64,000 bases of DNA from Algoriphagus boritolerans DSM 17298 = JCM 18970. Lineage in GTDB: Bacteria; Bacteroidota; Bacteroidia; Cytophagales; Cyclobacteriaceae. Shown in pieces: positions 46,202 to 56,286 of the stretch. Position 1 is the stretch's first letter, and every line of letters begins with the position of its first letter. The notes beneath the pieces are model-generated. The model ran no database searches. It saw nothing but the letters and a program-made list of their open reading frames with translations, and was not told the origin of the DNA. Made by a program: the position numbers and the translations under genes. Where the stretch lies: NCBI RefSeq assembly GCF_900108085.1, contig NZ_FNVR01000001.1, forward strand, positions 310,712 to 374,711. Reading direction: 5' to 3'.

Positions 46202-48085
46202 ATGAGTGACGCAATCAAACACGAGTGCGGTATAGCCATGATTCGGCTCCGTAAGCATCCTCAATATTATATTGACAAATACGGAACCAATGCTTTTGCC
46301 GCCAAACGCATGTATGTGCTGATGCAAAAGCAAATCAACCGGGGACAAGATGGTGCGGGAGTCGCCAACGTGAAAATAGACACCAAACCAGGCACCCGAT
46401 ACATCAGCAGGTATCGATCTATTGAATCAGCCGCGGTCAATTTTATTTTCGACAAAATCAATGCGAAATATAAAAAGGCCAAAAAGATCGGAGGCAAAAA
46501 AGTCCTCCAAGATGCAGAGTGGCTCAAAAAGAATATCTCATTCACCGGTGAAGTTTGGTTGGGTCACCTTCGCTACGGAACGCACGGAGAGAATAGCATC
46601 GAGACCTGCCACCCATTTTTAAAGCAAAACAACTGGAGAAGCCGAAACCTGGTTATGGCCGGCAACTTCAACATGACCAACAATGAGGAACTTTTTGGCA
46701 AACTCGTCCAACTCGGTCAGCACCCTAAAGAAAAAACCGATACTGTCACCGTGATGGAAAAGGTCGGGCACTTTTTGGACGAGGAAAATCAGCGAATCTT
46801 CGAGAAATACAAACATCAATACAGTAACGAGCAAATTACCCAACTCATCGAGGAAGAATTGGATGTGATTCGGATCCTGAAAAGATCCTGTCGCGATTTT
46901 GATGGCGGATATGCTATGGCTGGAATAATCGGAAACGGTTCCTCTTTTGTCGTCAGAGATCCATCGGGAATCCGACCGGCCTTTTACTATGCAGATGATG
47001 AAATTGTGGTGGTAGCTTCAGAGAAGCCTGCAATCAAATCGGCATTCAATATTGATTTTAAAGAAATAAAGGAAATAAAACCCGGTCACGCGATAGTAAT
47101 CAACAAAGACGGGTCCTTTACCGAATCGGAAATTTTGCCTGCACGGGAGAAAAAATCCTGTTCCTTTGAGCGGATCTATTTCTCGCGTGGTACTGATCCG
47201 GATATCTATCAGGAGCGGAAAAATCTGGGCAAAGCATTGATTCCCCAGATTCTCAAGGCGATCGATTTCGATCTGAAAAACACCGTGTTCTCTTATATCC
47301 CGAATACTGCTGAAACTGCATTTCTGGGAATGATCGAGGGATTGGAAGACTACCTGAGTGCAAAACGAAGAGAGGTATTCTTGGAAGGAAAGCCTCACGT
47401 GGGTGATTTGGATGATTTGCTCAACTTCCGACCGCGTGTCGAAAAGTTGGTCAGTAAGGATGTCAAACTGCGGACTTTCATTACCAATGATACCGACCGG
47501 GATGCCATAGTGGCAAATGTTTATGACACCACTTATGAGGTGATCAAGTCTGGCATTGACACCTTGGTGGTGATCGATGACAGCATTGTACGTGGAACTA
47601 CCTTGGAAAAAAGCATCCTGACCACACTCGATCAACTGAATCCAAAGCGAATTATCATCGTGTCTTCTGCTCCACAAATCCGCTTCCCGGATTGCTATGG
47701 TATAGACATGTCACGCATGAGAGAATTTATCGCGTTCCGGGCAGCAATCGAACTATTGAGAGACCGAAAAACCGAGAATGTATTGGATCGGATTTATGAT
47801 TCTTGCATTGAAGACCCTGTTTCCACAGAGAATTTTGTGAAAGAGGTCTACAGTTCGTTTTCTGACGATGAAATCTCTGATAAAATAGCCGAAATCGTAA
47901 CCACCCCCGAGATCAAAGCTGAGGTCAAGATCATTTTTCAAACGGTAGAGAACCTACACAAGTGCATTCCAAAACACCTTGGTGACTGGTATTTCACAGG
48001 GGATTACCCCACTACAGGCGGGACTAGAGTTGTTAACAGAGCCTTTGTCAATTATATGGAAGGTAAGTCTGTGAGGGCGTATTAA
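46202..48085 (+). CDS. purF: Amidophosphoribosyltransferase, long Bacteroidota form
   Basis: This 627-residue protein joins a class II glutamine amidotransferase domain (KHECGIAMI with the nucleophile Cys after a short propeptide, then INRGQDGAGVA and LGHLRYGTHG) to a PRTase domain with VVIDDSIVRGTT for PRPP. It would make 5-phosphoribosylamine, the first step of purine synthesis. It is longer than E. coli PurF (505), with an insert around residues 95-115 and 190-235. Many Bacteroidota carry a standard PurF as well; whether this one is the main enzyme cannot be told here. Confidence 0.88.
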   Translation: MSDAIKHECGIAMIRLRKHPQYYIDKYGTNAFAAKRMYVLMQKQINRGQDGAGVANVKIDTKPGTRYISRYRSIESAAVNFIFDKINAKYKKAKKIGGKKVLQDAEWLKKNISFTGEVWLGHLRYGTHGENSIETCHPFLKQNNWRSRNLVMAGNFNMTNNEELFGKLVQLGQHPKEKTDTVTVMEKVGHFLDEENQRIFEKYKHQYSNEQITQLIEEELDVIRILKRSCRDFDGGYAMAGIIGNGSSFVVRDPSGIRPAFYYADDEIVVVASEKPAIKSAFNIDFKEIKEIKPGHAIVINKDGSFTESEILPAREKKSCSFERIYFSRGTDPDIYQERKNLGKALIPQILKAIDFDLKNTVFSYIPNTAETAFLGMIEGLEDYLSAKRREVFLEGKPHVGDLDDLLNFRPRVEKLVSKDVKLRTFITNDTDRDAIVANVYDTTYEVIKSGIDTLVVIDDSIVRGTTLEKSILTTLDQLNPKRIIIVSSAPQIRFPDCYGIDMSRMREFIAFRAAIELLRDRKTENVLDRIYDSCIEDPVSTENFVKEVYSSFSDDEISDKIAEIVTTPEIKAEVKIIFQTVENLHKCIPKHLGDWYFTGDYPTTGGTRVVNRAFVNYMEGKSVRAY

Positions 48086-48109
48086 GTTTGAAGGAATCCA
48101 TTGAAAAAC

Positions 48110-48139
48110 AGGCGCAAGGAATAATCTTTGCGCCTTTTT
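48110..48139 (+). terminator. Terminator after purF-like gene
   Basis: GGCGCAA (48111-48117) pairs with TTGCGCC (48128-48134), followed by five T. Confidence 0.85.
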
Positions 48140-48203
48140 ACATTATTGGAAGAAAGGATTGCGAACAAAAGGTTTATTTTGAACCAAAATTGATCTTATT
48201 AAA

Positions 48204-49256
48204 ATGGAAATAAACGTCCCCCTTCTTAAACAAATCTGTGAAATCGCCGGAGCGCCCGGTTTTGAAAAAAGAGTGAGAGATCTGGTCATCGAACTCGTCG
48301 CACCACTGGTCGATGAAGTGAATACCGACAATCTTGGAAGTGTAATTGCCATAAAAAAAGGCAAACGAAATCCAGATGGAAAACGAGTGATGGTAGCAGC
48401 CCACTTGGATGAAATCGGTTTTATAGTAACTCATATTGATGAGCAGGGATTTTTGAGGTTTCATACTCTTGGTGGTTTTGATCCGAAAACATTGACAGCC
48501 CAACGGGTGATAGTGCATGGAAAGAAAGACATGGTAGGGGTGATGGGCAGCAAACCCATCCACGTGATGTCAGTTGAGGAACGAGCTAAACTTCCAAAAA
48601 CCACCGACTTTTTTATTGATCTGGGAATGTCCAAGGAAGAGGTCGAAAAGTATATCTCGATCGGTGATCCGGTGACCCGGGATCGGGAACTGATCGAAAT
48701 GGGCGATTGCGTCAATTGCAAATCCATCGACAATCGAGTAGCTGTATTTATCCTGATCGAGACGCTGAAGCAACTTGAAAATCCTGCCTACGATGTCTAT
48801 GCGACATTTACAGTGCAGGAAGAGGTTGGAACCAGAGGTGCCAATGTAGCCGCTCATAGTATCAATCCGGATTTTGGAATTGCCTTGGATACGACCATTG
48901 CATTCGATGTACCCGGAGCTGCTGCGCATGAGAAAATCACTGAGCTAGGGAAGGGGACCGCAATCAAAATTATGGATTCGATGACGATCTGTGACTACCG
49001 CATGGTGGAATTTATGAAGCAAACGGCCGAAAAAGAAGCGATCTCCTGGCAACCTGAAATTCTTACTGCAGGAGGAACTGACACCGCCGGAGTGCAGCGA
49101 ATGGGTAAGCAGGGCGCCATTGCCGGTGCGATTTCCATTCCTACCCGACATTTGCATCAGGTGATCGAGATGGCGCATAAGAAAGATATTGCCCATTCCA
49201 TTGCATTGCTCAAGGCTTGTCTGGAGCAACTGGATGGCTATGATTGGAAGCATTGA
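48204..49256 (+). CDS. M42-family metallo-aminopeptidase
   Basis: This 350-residue cytoplasmic enzyme has the dinuclear-metal residues of the M42 (glutamyl aminopeptidase/FrvX/PepA-like) family: AAHLDEIGF (His-Asp), DNRVAVF (bridging Asp), VQEEVGTRG (catalytic Glu pair), a metal Asp in GIALDTT, and IPTRHLHQVIEM with the last His. It trims N-terminal residues from peptides and usually forms 12-mers. Length is standard and the gene stands alone. Confidence 0.93.
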   Translation: MEINVPLLKQICEIAGAPGFEKRVRDLVIELVAPLVDEVNTDNLGSVIAIKKGKRNPDGKRVMVAAHLDEIGFIVTHIDEQGFLRFHTLGGFDPKTLTAQRVIVHGKKDMVGVMGSKPIHVMSVEERAKLPKTTDFFIDLGMSKEEVEKYISIGDPVTRDRELIEMGDCVNCKSIDNRVAVFILIETLKQLENPAYDVYATFTVQEEVGTRGANVAAHSINPDFGIALDTTIAFDVPGAAAHEKITELGKGTAIKIMDSMTICDYRMVEFMKQTAEKEAISWQPEILTAGGTDTAGVQRMGKQGAIAGAISIPTRHLHQVIEMAHKKDIAHSIALLKACLEQLDGYDWKH

Positions 49257-49420
49257 GTAACCCAAACTTCGATATTCCCCATTCCGCGTTCGGTTTTCGA
49301 TATTTTAAGTTTTTGAATATCGAATACCTAATAAAGAAAATCGAATAATGAAGGTAAAAGAACTAAGCCGTGAGCTAAACCCGCTAGACAAATAACTCCC
49401 AAAACCAACCCCTAAACACT

Positions 49421-50215
49421 ATGAAACCTATTCTTTTTCTTTTTTCCATCTTCCTTTTCTTCTCTTGTCAAAAAGCCGAAAACGAAGAAGTCAGCGTACA
49501 ATCGACGGAGTCTGAGTGGCAGGTTCTTTTCAACGGAAAGGATCTCAGCGGTTGGATCCCCAAAATTCATCACCACGAAGTAGGTGAAAACTATGCCAAT
49601 ACTTTTAAGGTAAAAGATGGCGCAATTGAAGTCAATTACGATGATTACGGGGCCTTTGAGGATCGGTATGGACACCTGTTTTATGAGAAATCTTTTTCTT
49701 CCTTTCATCTAAAATGGGATTATCGATTCACCGACCAGTGGCTGAAGGATGCGGCAAGTTATACCTATCGAAATTCCGGAATCATGTTTCATTCGCAAGC
49801 ACCTGAGACGATTTTGAAAGAGCAGGATTGGCCGATATCAGTGGAATATCAGATGCTGGCAGAGGAAAAGGAAGGCGTCGCACGACCTACCGGCAATATG
49901 TGCAGTCCGGGTACGGATGTAGTGTATGAAGGAAAAATCGACGAGCGTCATTGCATCAATTCCATCTCGCCGACATTCAAATGGGACGAATGGGTAAAAG
50001 CTGAACTGATCGTGTATGGAGACTCTATTGTGCATCATCTGGTCAATGGAGACACCGTTTTGACTTATAGTTTTCCTCAGATCGGTGGAGGAGTAGCCAA
50101 TCGATTTGATCCTGCGATCAAGGTCGATGGTACGCCGCTCAAATCAGGCTATATAGGACTTCAAAGTGAGGGGCAAGGGGTGATTTTCAAGGATATTAAG
50201 ATCCGGGTATTGTAA
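49421..50215 (+). CDS. DUF1080 (3-keto-disaccharide hydrolase-like) lipoprotein
   Basis: This 264-residue protein has a lipoprotein signal (ending FFSC, Cys20). The body is the concanavalin-like DUF1080 fold: WQVLFNGKDLSGW at the start, YRNSGIMFHSQ, EYQMLAE in the middle and PLKSGYIGLQSEGQGVIFKDIKIRVL at the end. Recently named family members hydrolyse 3-keto-glycosides. Surface anchoring fits a sugar-scavenging role. The leader holds degenerate ATTCGATATTC-type repeats (49270-49350). Confidence 0.9.
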   Translation: MKPILFLFSIFLFFSCQKAENEEVSVQSTESEWQVLFNGKDLSGWIPKIHHHEVGENYANTFKVKDGAIEVNYDDYGAFEDRYGHLFYEKSFSSFHLKWDYRFTDQWLKDAASYTYRNSGIMFHSQAPETILKEQDWPISVEYQMLAEEKEGVARPTGNMCSPGTDVVYEGKIDERHCINSISPTFKWDEWVKAELIVYGDSIVHHLVNGDTVLTYSFPQIGGGVANRFDPAIKVDGTPLKSGYIGLQSEGQGVIFKDIKIRVL

Positions 50216-50504
50216 GAAAATTTAAAAAGCCGGTAAGGTTTTGATAAACTGCAATGGTTTTGGCGGCCTATTGATAGCGGTAGATTCTCGGGATTTCCCC
50301 CCCTCCCTTTTTTGGCTGGCGAATTTCTGATCCCAAGAATACTTTTTCCTTCCAAAAGGGTATTTCATACCTCGAAGTGTGTAGCAATTACACTATACTG
50401 AAAAGCGGAAAGGACATTGATTTGATCTAGTTGGCCATTTCTCCATTGGCACGTTTCTGGGACAAGATGAATCAAATCAATTATTCATTTAACCCACATC
50501 CAAA

Positions 50505-51035
50505 ATGACTATTCCAAATCATTCCCAAATTAGTTTCGGTACTGCAACTTCTTGTAAAGTAAAAACCTCCCGTGATGAATCAGTCGGTTCCATCAAGGAA
50601 TTCATGATCAATGTACAATCTGGTAAAGTAGATTATGTTGTCTTGAAGGTTGATGAAGGGTTCCTGAATCTGGGGTCAAAACTTCTGGCTTTGCCTTTCG
50701 AAGCTTTCGAGTTTAACACAGCGCAGAAAGACATCGTCATTGTCAAAGAGTCAAAAGAAACATTGGAAAATGCACCTGGATTCGATAATGACAACTGGCC
50801 AAGCGGTCCGCAGTCGGACTTCCTTCATACCATGCGTACCTATTACAGCCAGGAGTCTCGCAGTTTGCATGGACGATATGATCATGAGAATGAGTCCTTT
50901 TTTGCCCAAAATGATCGATTTGACATGGAATCAAAAAGTATCAAGAACCGTGAATTCGGCGATGGATTCCTGGAAACAGATCATCGCGGTGATAGACAAT
51001 CAGATCTACGTAGAGGGGGTCAACCGCTGTTGTAG
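50505..51035 (+). CDS. PRC-barrel domain protein
   Basis: A 176-residue soluble protein. Residues about 10-85 form a PRC barrel (KTSRDESVGSIKEFMINVQS, VDYVVLKV, LLALPFEAF). The C-terminal half is highly charged and low in hydrophobics (HENESFFAQNDRFDMESKS) and looks disordered. PRC-barrel proteins of this kind are often stress-linked, but no specific function is known. No family partner is adjacent; the 289 bp before it show nothing recognisable. Confidence 0.85.
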   Translation: MTIPNHSQISFGTATSCKVKTSRDESVGSIKEFMINVQSGKVDYVVLKVDEGFLNLGSKLLALPFEAFEFNTAQKDIVIVKESKETLENAPGFDNDNWPSGPQSDFLHTMRTYYSQESRSLHGRYDHENESFFAQNDRFDMESKSIKNREFGDGFLETDHRGDRQSDLRRGGQPLL

Positions 51036-51061
51036 AATTATCAAAAATTAGATTTAAAAGA

Positions 51062-51092
51062 AGGCTAATTCAGTTCGAATTAGTCTTTTTTT
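51062..51092 (+). terminator. Terminator after the PRC-barrel gene
   Basis: GGCTAATTC and GAATTAGTC form a stem with one G-T pair over a short loop, followed by seven T. Confidence 0.8.
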
Positions 51093-51167
51093 ATTTTTTC
51101 GCAATTTGACTAGAATCGAGTTAACCTTTTAAAAAAAATGCGGTCATAAGGGACTTTTCTGCGATTA

Positions 51168-51500
51168 TCAGCGGGATAAAACAGGAGTTTTTTCGTAAAG
51201 TGTTTTTCCATGTTTCTGAATAGGATTGACCAAATCTGGATTATCAATTTGATGAAAAATTGAAAGGTCAATTTGATAGGGTAGAAGCAAATCATCCAGC
51301 TCGTTTTCAATCCTGAAAAGCTCGGTCAAACTTAAGTTTTTCCCAATCAAAGTTAAGTCGATATTGGAGTTATGTTGATAATTACCCATAGCTCTTGAAC
51401 CGTAAACCACACACTTTTCCACTTCCGGGAAATTCATAAATACACGTTGGATTTTCTCTAATGATTCCACTTTTAATCCAAAATTAAGATCAGCTTTCAT
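51168..51500 (-). CDS. MNT-type nucleotidyltransferase (HEPN/MNT pair)
   Basis: A 110-residue minimal nucleotidyltransferase. VVYGSRAMGNYQHNSNIDLT gives the GSRA...S-x-DL signature, though the family Asp pair reads NID-L, so one of the usual acidic metal residues may be Asn. In HEPN/MNT modules this subunit modifies or neutralises the HEPN partner. Its ATG overlaps the end of the upstream HEPN-type gene by 11 bp, indicating coupled translation. Confidence 0.85.
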   Translation of the reverse strand: MKADLNFGLKVESLEKIQRVFMNFPEVEKCVVYGSRAMGNYQHNSNIDLTLIGKNLSLTELFRIENELDDLLLPYQIDLSIFHQIDNPDLVNPIQKHGKTLYEKTPVLSR

Positions 51501-51906
51501 CTTTTAGTTGTTTCATTTTTTCTTCCAATTCTTTGAACAAAATGAAGTAAGTGTCCGAGATTTTTCTTGCAATTCCTTCAGCAACTTCTTGATTGTACGT
51601 GTGCGAGGATTGATTTCGGCTTTTGATCATTTCCATCCAGCCATCTCCGTCATGAATTAGTCCTTTTCAAAATGCTTCTCGGGAAGCATCCCGTGAACCC
51701 GTAATATCCGGATTTCCCTGAAACGCAAAGAAGTCCTTTAGGACATTCCAGGCTAATTCATGGGTGAATTCAAATGCTTGAATTAATCCTTGCTCTTCCA
51801 AATCAGAAAGCTCTCGTTCCCTTGAAAGTGCCACTGCACGCTCCAATTGTCGAAGTGCTTTCGAGTAGTTTGTTAGTCGTTGTTGCCAGCGGATTTTGGT
51901 GTTCAT
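51490..51906 (-). pseudogene. HI0074-type HEPN (nucleotidyltransferase substrate-binding) gene with one nonsense codon
   Basis: The frame opens with RWQQRLTNYSKALRQLERAV and FEFTHELAWNVLKDFF, the HI0074 family pattern, and runs to SRDASREAF. A TGA at 51667 interrupts it, then the same frame goes on KGLIHDGDGWMEMIKSRN, SSHTYN (the family RN..SHTYN motif) and ISDTYFILFKELEEKM to a stop at 51490. Without the TGA the product would be 138 residues, normal for the family. A 79-residue product lacks the RN-HTY region. It pairs with the MNT gene that follows. Confidence 0.85.
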
Positions 51907-51960
51907 TGCCTTAAGTTAAATTTTTAAATCATTACCTCTAAATCTTACTTTTCATTCAAC

Positions 51961-51992
51961 AAAAAATCCAGAGCCTTTCAACTCTGGATTTT
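51961..51992 (-). terminator. Terminator of valS
   Basis: AAAATCCAGAG and CTCTGGATTTT form an 11-bp stem; on the minus strand a T-rich run follows. Confidence 0.85.
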
Positions 51993-52028
51993 CACTAATT
52001 ACTCAATAACTCGATAACCTAATAACCA

Positions 52029-54662
52029 TCATCCCAACTTCCCCAAACTCTCCTCCAAAGCCTTGATCTTGGCTTCAGCATCTGCCTGCTTTTTGCGTTC
52101 CATTTCGATGACTTGGGCTGGAGCCCCTGCTACAAAGCGCTCATTGTTGAGTTTTTTCATGACAGAAGTCAAGAAACCTTGCGTGTATTCGATTTCTTTT
52201 TTCAGGTTGGCTTTTTCCTCCTCTACATTGATCGAGTCACCCATTGGTACAAAGCACTCATCAGCTTTTACTACAAAGCTCATCGCATGGTCGACTTTTT
52301 CCGCAAAGCCAAGGGAGGACAAGTTTGCCAGTTTGATTAACACTGATTCGAAGCCGGCGTAGACCTCCGGATTCTTGGAGTTGATGCTAAGATCAAGTGC
52401 TTCTTTGGGTGACATCCCTTTGGAAGCTCTCAGGTTTCTCACTTGTGATACGACCTCGAAAACTTGCGCAGCTTCTTCAATGATTTTAGAATCAAAAGCT
52501 TCCGCTTCAGGCCAAGATGCCAGGATCAAGGATTCAGCGACTGATCTTTCTTTGATTTGGTGCCAAAGTTCTTCCGTGATAAATGGCATGAACGGATGGA
52601 GGATCTTCAGGATTTTTTCGAAAATCTGAATCGTCCGGTCATAAGTCTCCTGATCAATCGGATGCTGATAGGCAGGCTTGATCATCTCCAAATACCAGGA
52701 GCAGAAGTCATCCCACACCAGCTTGTAAGTCACCATCAAAGCATCCGATATTCTGAATTTCTCAAAATGCTCGTTGATTTCTGTCAAGCCTTGATTGAAT
52801 CTGTTTTCAAACCACCTGATGCTGGAAGCATTGGCTGATCCGTCCAGATTTGGATCGATTTCCCAGCCTTTTACCAGTCGGAATGCATTCCAGATCTTGT
52901 TGGAGAAGTTTCTTCCCTGCTCCACCAGCTTGTCATCGTAGGGTAGATCATTTCCCGCGGGGGAAGAAAAAAGCATCCCTGTTCTCACGCCATCCGCGCC
53001 ATACTGAGCGATCAATTCCAGTGGGTCAGGAGAATTTCCAAGAGATTTGGACATTTTTCTGCCCAGTTTATCCCGGACGATTCCAGTGAGGTAGACGTTT
53101 TTGAAAGGCTTTTCACCCATGTATTCATAGCCTGCAATGATCATGCGCGCTACCCAGAAGAACAGAATCTCCGGCGCTGTCACCAAATCATTGGTAGGAT
53201 AGTAGTATTTCAGTTCCTCGTTTGGCTTGCCGGTAGTGAAGACATCCGTGTCAAAAACCGAGATCGGCCACAGCCAGGAGCTAAACCAGGTATCCAACAC
53301 GTCTTCATCCTGGTGTAGATCGGACAAGGTGTAGCTTGTGCCGAATTGAGAATTGGCTTGTGTCAACGCTTCCTCGGCGGTTTTGGCCACGACATACGCT
53401 CCGTTTGGAAGGTAATAGGCAGGAATCCGGTGTCCCCACCAGAGTTGACGGGAAATACACCAGTCGCGTACATTCTCCATCCAGCTGCGGTACATGTTTT
53501 TGAACTTTGGCGGATAGAGTTGGATCACATCATCCATTACCGAACTTAAAGCGGGCTTGGTGATGTCCTCCATTTTTAGGAACCATTGAAGCGAAAGCTT
53601 GGGTTCGATCACCGCATCAGTTCGCTCAGAATGACCGATGTTGGTTTTGTAATCCTCGATTTTCTCGAGTTGATCAGCCTCCTTGAGTCGCTTGCCGATC
53701 ATCTTGCGGGCAACAAACCGATCCTCTCCGACTAGAATCTGTGCTTTTTCATTGAGTGTTCCGTTGTCATTCAGAATGTCAATAACCTCCAGTTTGTGCT
53801 TGACTCCGAGTTCGTAGTCATTGATGTCGTGGGCTGGAGTCACCTTCAGGCATCCCGTCCCAAATTCCATGTCCACATACTCGTCTTCGATGATCGGAAT
53901 GGCTCGGTTGATCAAGGGAATGAGTGCTTTCTTTCCTTTGAGATGAGTGAATCGGGGATCATTTGGATTGATACAGATTGCAACATCGGCCATGATGGTT
54001 TCAGGACGTGTAGTCGCAATGGTTAGGAATTGATCTTCGGTTCCTTCGATTTTGTATTTGATGTAATACAGCTTCGAAGCGATTTCCTTCATGATCACTT
54101 CGTCGTCTGAAAGTGCTGTTTGGCCTTTTGGATCCCAGTTGACCATGCGGATGCCACGGTAGATTTTGCCTTTTTTATGCAAATCCACAAAAACCGAAAT
54201 CACCGCATCGCTCAATCCCGGATCCATGGTGAAAGCCGTCCGGTCCCAGTCGCAGGAAGCGCCGAGTTTCTTGAGTTGTTCGAGGATGATACCTCCGTAT
54301 TTTTCTTTCCATTCCCAGGCATATTTCAGGAATTCCTCACGGGAAATTGATTTTTTGTCAATACCCATTTCTTTGAGCATGTTGACGACCTTGGTCTCTG
54401 TGGCAATGGAAGCATGGTCGGTTCCGGGAACCCAAAGTGCATTTTTGCCCTGCATTCTGGCACGACGGATAAGCACATCTTGAATGGTATTGTTCAGCAT
54501 ATGGCCCATGTGGAGCACCCCGGTGACATTAGGCGGAGGAATGACGATGGTGTAGGGTTCCTTGCTGTGGTCAATCTGGGAGGAAAAGAGCTTGTGCTCC
54601 ATCCAGTAACCGTACCATTTGGCTTCGGCGGCGGCCGGTTCGTATTTGCTGGCAATAGACAT
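52029..54662 (-). CDS. valS: Valyl-tRNA synthetase
   Basis: This 877-residue class I synthetase charges tRNA-Val. The HIGH motif appears as HMGH in [18 protein letters not shown], and KMSKS is in [15 protein letters not shown]. The editing domain ([27 protein letters not shown]), the [10 protein letters not shown] and [13 protein letters not shown] segments and a C-terminal coiled coil (about 800-877) are in normal order. A -7 box (TATTTTTG on the minus strand) lies 25 bp before the start. Confidence 0.97.
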   Translation of the reverse strand: MSIASKYEPAAAEAKWYGYWMEHKLFSSQIDHSKEPYTIVIPPPNVTGVLHMGHMLNNTIQDVLIRRARMQGKNALWVPGTDHASIATETKVVNMLKEMGIDKKSISREEFLKYAWEWKEKYGGIILEQLKKLGASCDWDRTAFTMDPGLSDAVISVFVDLHKKGKIYRGIRMVNWDPKGQTALSDDEVIMKEIASKLYYIKYKIEGTEDQFLTIATTRPETIMADVAICINPNDPRFTHLKGKKALIPLINRAIPIIEDEYVDMEFGTGCLKVTPAHDINDYELGVKHKLEVIDILNDNGTLNEKAQILVGEDRFVARKMIGKRLKEADQLEKIEDYKTNIGHSERTDAVIEPKLSLQWFLKMEDITKPALSSVMDDVIQLYPPKFKNMYRSWMENVRDWCISRQLWWGHRIPAYYLPNGAYVVAKTAEEALTQANSQFGTSYTLSDLHQDEDVLDTWFSSWLWPISVFDTDVFTTGKPNEELKYYYPTNDLVTAPEILFFWVARMIIAGYEYMGEKPFKNVYLTGIVRDKLGRKMSKSLGNSPDPLELIAQYGADGVRTGMLFSSPAGNDLPYDDKLVEQGRNFSNKIWNAFRLVKGWEIDPNLDGSANASSIRWFENRFNQGLTEINEHFEKFRISDALMVTYKLVWDDFCSWYLEMIKPAYQHPIDQETYDRTIQIFEKILKILHPFMPFITEELWHQIKERSVAESLILASWPEAEAFDSKIIEEAAQVFEVVSQVRNLRASKGMSPKEALDLSINSKNPEVYAGFESVLIKLANLSSLGFAEKVDHAMSFVVKADECFVPMGDSINVEEEKANLKKEIEYTQGFLTSVMKKLNNERFVAGAPAQVIEMERKKQADAEAKIKALEESLGKLG

Positions 54663-54686
54663 ACTCAGGGGTTTTTTCGAAGCTGC

Positions 54687-54694
54687 AAAAATAG
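54687..54694 (-). promoter_or_regulatory. -7 box for valS
   Basis: TATTTTTG on the minus strand, 25 bp before the ATG at 54662. Confidence 0.5.
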
Positions 54695-54843
54695 GAGAAA
54701 ATAGGGAAAGGGCCTTGATGGAATCGGAATGGGTTGAAAGAAAAGGTTTTTACCACCAAATAAATTCTGAATCAGTGAGTGATTGGTACAGATTGGGAAT
54801 CTAAATCCTAATCTGCACAAAAATGAAATTTCAGATTTAGAAC

Positions 54844-54874
54844 AAAAAAAGACCGACGATCCCGCCGGTCTTTT
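54844..54874 (-). terminator. Terminator after susD
   Basis: On the minus strand AAAAGACCGGC pairs with GTCGGTCTTTT over a short loop, followed by more T. It ends the susC-susD operon. Confidence 0.85.
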
Positions 54875-54894
54875 AAAATTAGCTGAAAGTAAAC

Positions 54895-56274
54895 TTAATC
54901 GCCCTTATACAAATCCCAGCTCAACTCTGCTTGTGGATGAGGAAATTGTGTAAAAATCGTACCTCCGTCAAAGCTTGTTGGGATCTGATTTAGGCGCCCA
55001 TATCTACGAGCATCGATCCAACGATGACCCCAAGGCTCAGCCCAGAGTGAATACCTCCTCTGATATAAGATTTCATCAAGTAGTGCCGCCTGTGTTTGAG
55101 CGCCTGAGTAAGGACCAATTCCAGCCGCATTTCTAATGATATTAATCGCTTCTACCGCCTGTGGCACCTGATTGAGATTAGCATGTGCTTCAGCTTTCAG
55201 GAGAATCAATTCCTCATTCCTGATAAATGGAATAGAAGCTGTATTGGCAGGCCATCGGGCATCCTGATGTGTACCCACCAAGGCTCCGGCATCAGTGGTT
55301 ACCGTGACAGGGTTGCTTCGGCGAAGGAATTTTCTTCGAACACGTAAATCACCGGCGGTTGTATCTTGCAAAACTGAAGGGTGAACAACAATGATGGTGT
55401 TTACCGCTGCATTTGGCACATAAAATAAAGGATTGAAAATATCTGGAGCAGCTCCATAAGGATGTGATGGACCTGCATTCAAATCCCCATTTAACTGCAT
55501 AAAAGATTCATCCAAAGCAGTCAAGACACCTTGCCAATCCTCCCGGTAAGCATTTAATCTGGCGGTGATAGCCCGATTAACTTGGCTCAAGCCTGCAAAG
55601 GTATTGTACCCATTAAATCCACTGGTCAGTGAGAAGGGGAAATTACCTTCTCCGGCAGCCACAAGCTCAGTATTCCCTTCATCCAGGATGGTTTTGATCG
55701 CATCTAGCGCTTGTTTATAAGGGACAAAAGGTCCTGGGTTTAAGGGGTCTTTCACATCAATTCGAATTCCATTTTCATATACGAAATTTGCAGGAATCAT
55801 AAACTGAAAACCCTGAATGGTCTTTGCAAATCCTCTTACCGCACTTTTTGAGGTTTCAGGGATTAATGAGGTATTTGCCGCGGCGGTAATTAAGACGTCT
55901 GCTTGCTTGATTGCCTGATAAGGAGCCGCCCATGATCCTCCTCCTGTAGTACCAAACCCGAAATAGGCTCTATCCGGAACTCGTCCGTTTTGACCCAGCC
56001 AGTCAGTTTGGAATCTGGGATCAGAGGCATTGAGATACCAGATTTCCCTTCCGAAGGTATTCCATGCCTGGGAAATATTGGTCACATATCCTCTGTGCCT
56101 GGATTCCAGTCCTGTGATTAAAAACTGGATTTGCTGAGGAGTGGCATTGTTCGACACAGATCCAACGGAAGGGTTGTTTGGATCCTCTATATCATCGAGC
56201 TGTAGTGGATTACAGCTGGATATTAATGCGGCAGCAATTAGAGCTGAAGCGAAATAGTTTCTTAGATTTTTCAT
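54895..56274 (-). CDS. SusD/RagB-type outer-membrane lipoprotein
   Basis: This 459-residue protein has a lipoprotein signal ending ISSC (about Cys21), then the SusD-like helical TPR fold, with RNEELILLKAEAHANLNQVP, AVEAINIIRNAAGI and LDEILYQRRYSLWAEPWGH, the last carrying the RR..L..EG-like segment of the family, and a closing SWDLYKGD. It lies 12 bp after susC and would lid the TonB-dependent channel on the cell surface. The substrate is unknown; no glycoside hydrolase is near, but a CocE-type hydrolase is. Confidence 0.93.
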   Translation of the reverse strand: MKNLRNYFASALIAAALISSCNPLQLDDIEDPNNPSVGSVSNNATPQQIQFLITGLESRHRGYVTNISQAWNTFGREIWYLNASDPRFQTDWLGQNGRVPDRAYFGFGTTGGGSWAAPYQAIKQADVLITAAANTSLIPETSKSAVRGFAKTIQGFQFMIPANFVYENGIRIDVKDPLNPGPFVPYKQALDAIKTILDEGNTELVAAGEGNFPFSLTSGFNGYNTFAGLSQVNRAITARLNAYREDWQGVLTALDESFMQLNGDLNAGPSHPYGAAPDIFNPLFYVPNAAVNTIIVVHPSVLQDTTAGDLRVRRKFLRRSNPVTVTTDAGALVGTHQDARWPANTASIPFIRNEELILLKAEAHANLNQVPQAVEAINIIRNAAGIGPYSGAQTQAALLDEILYQRRYSLWAEPWGHRWIDARRYGRLNQIPTSFDGGTIFTQFPHPQAELSWDLYKGD

Positions 56275-56286
56275 GATAAAGCCGGT

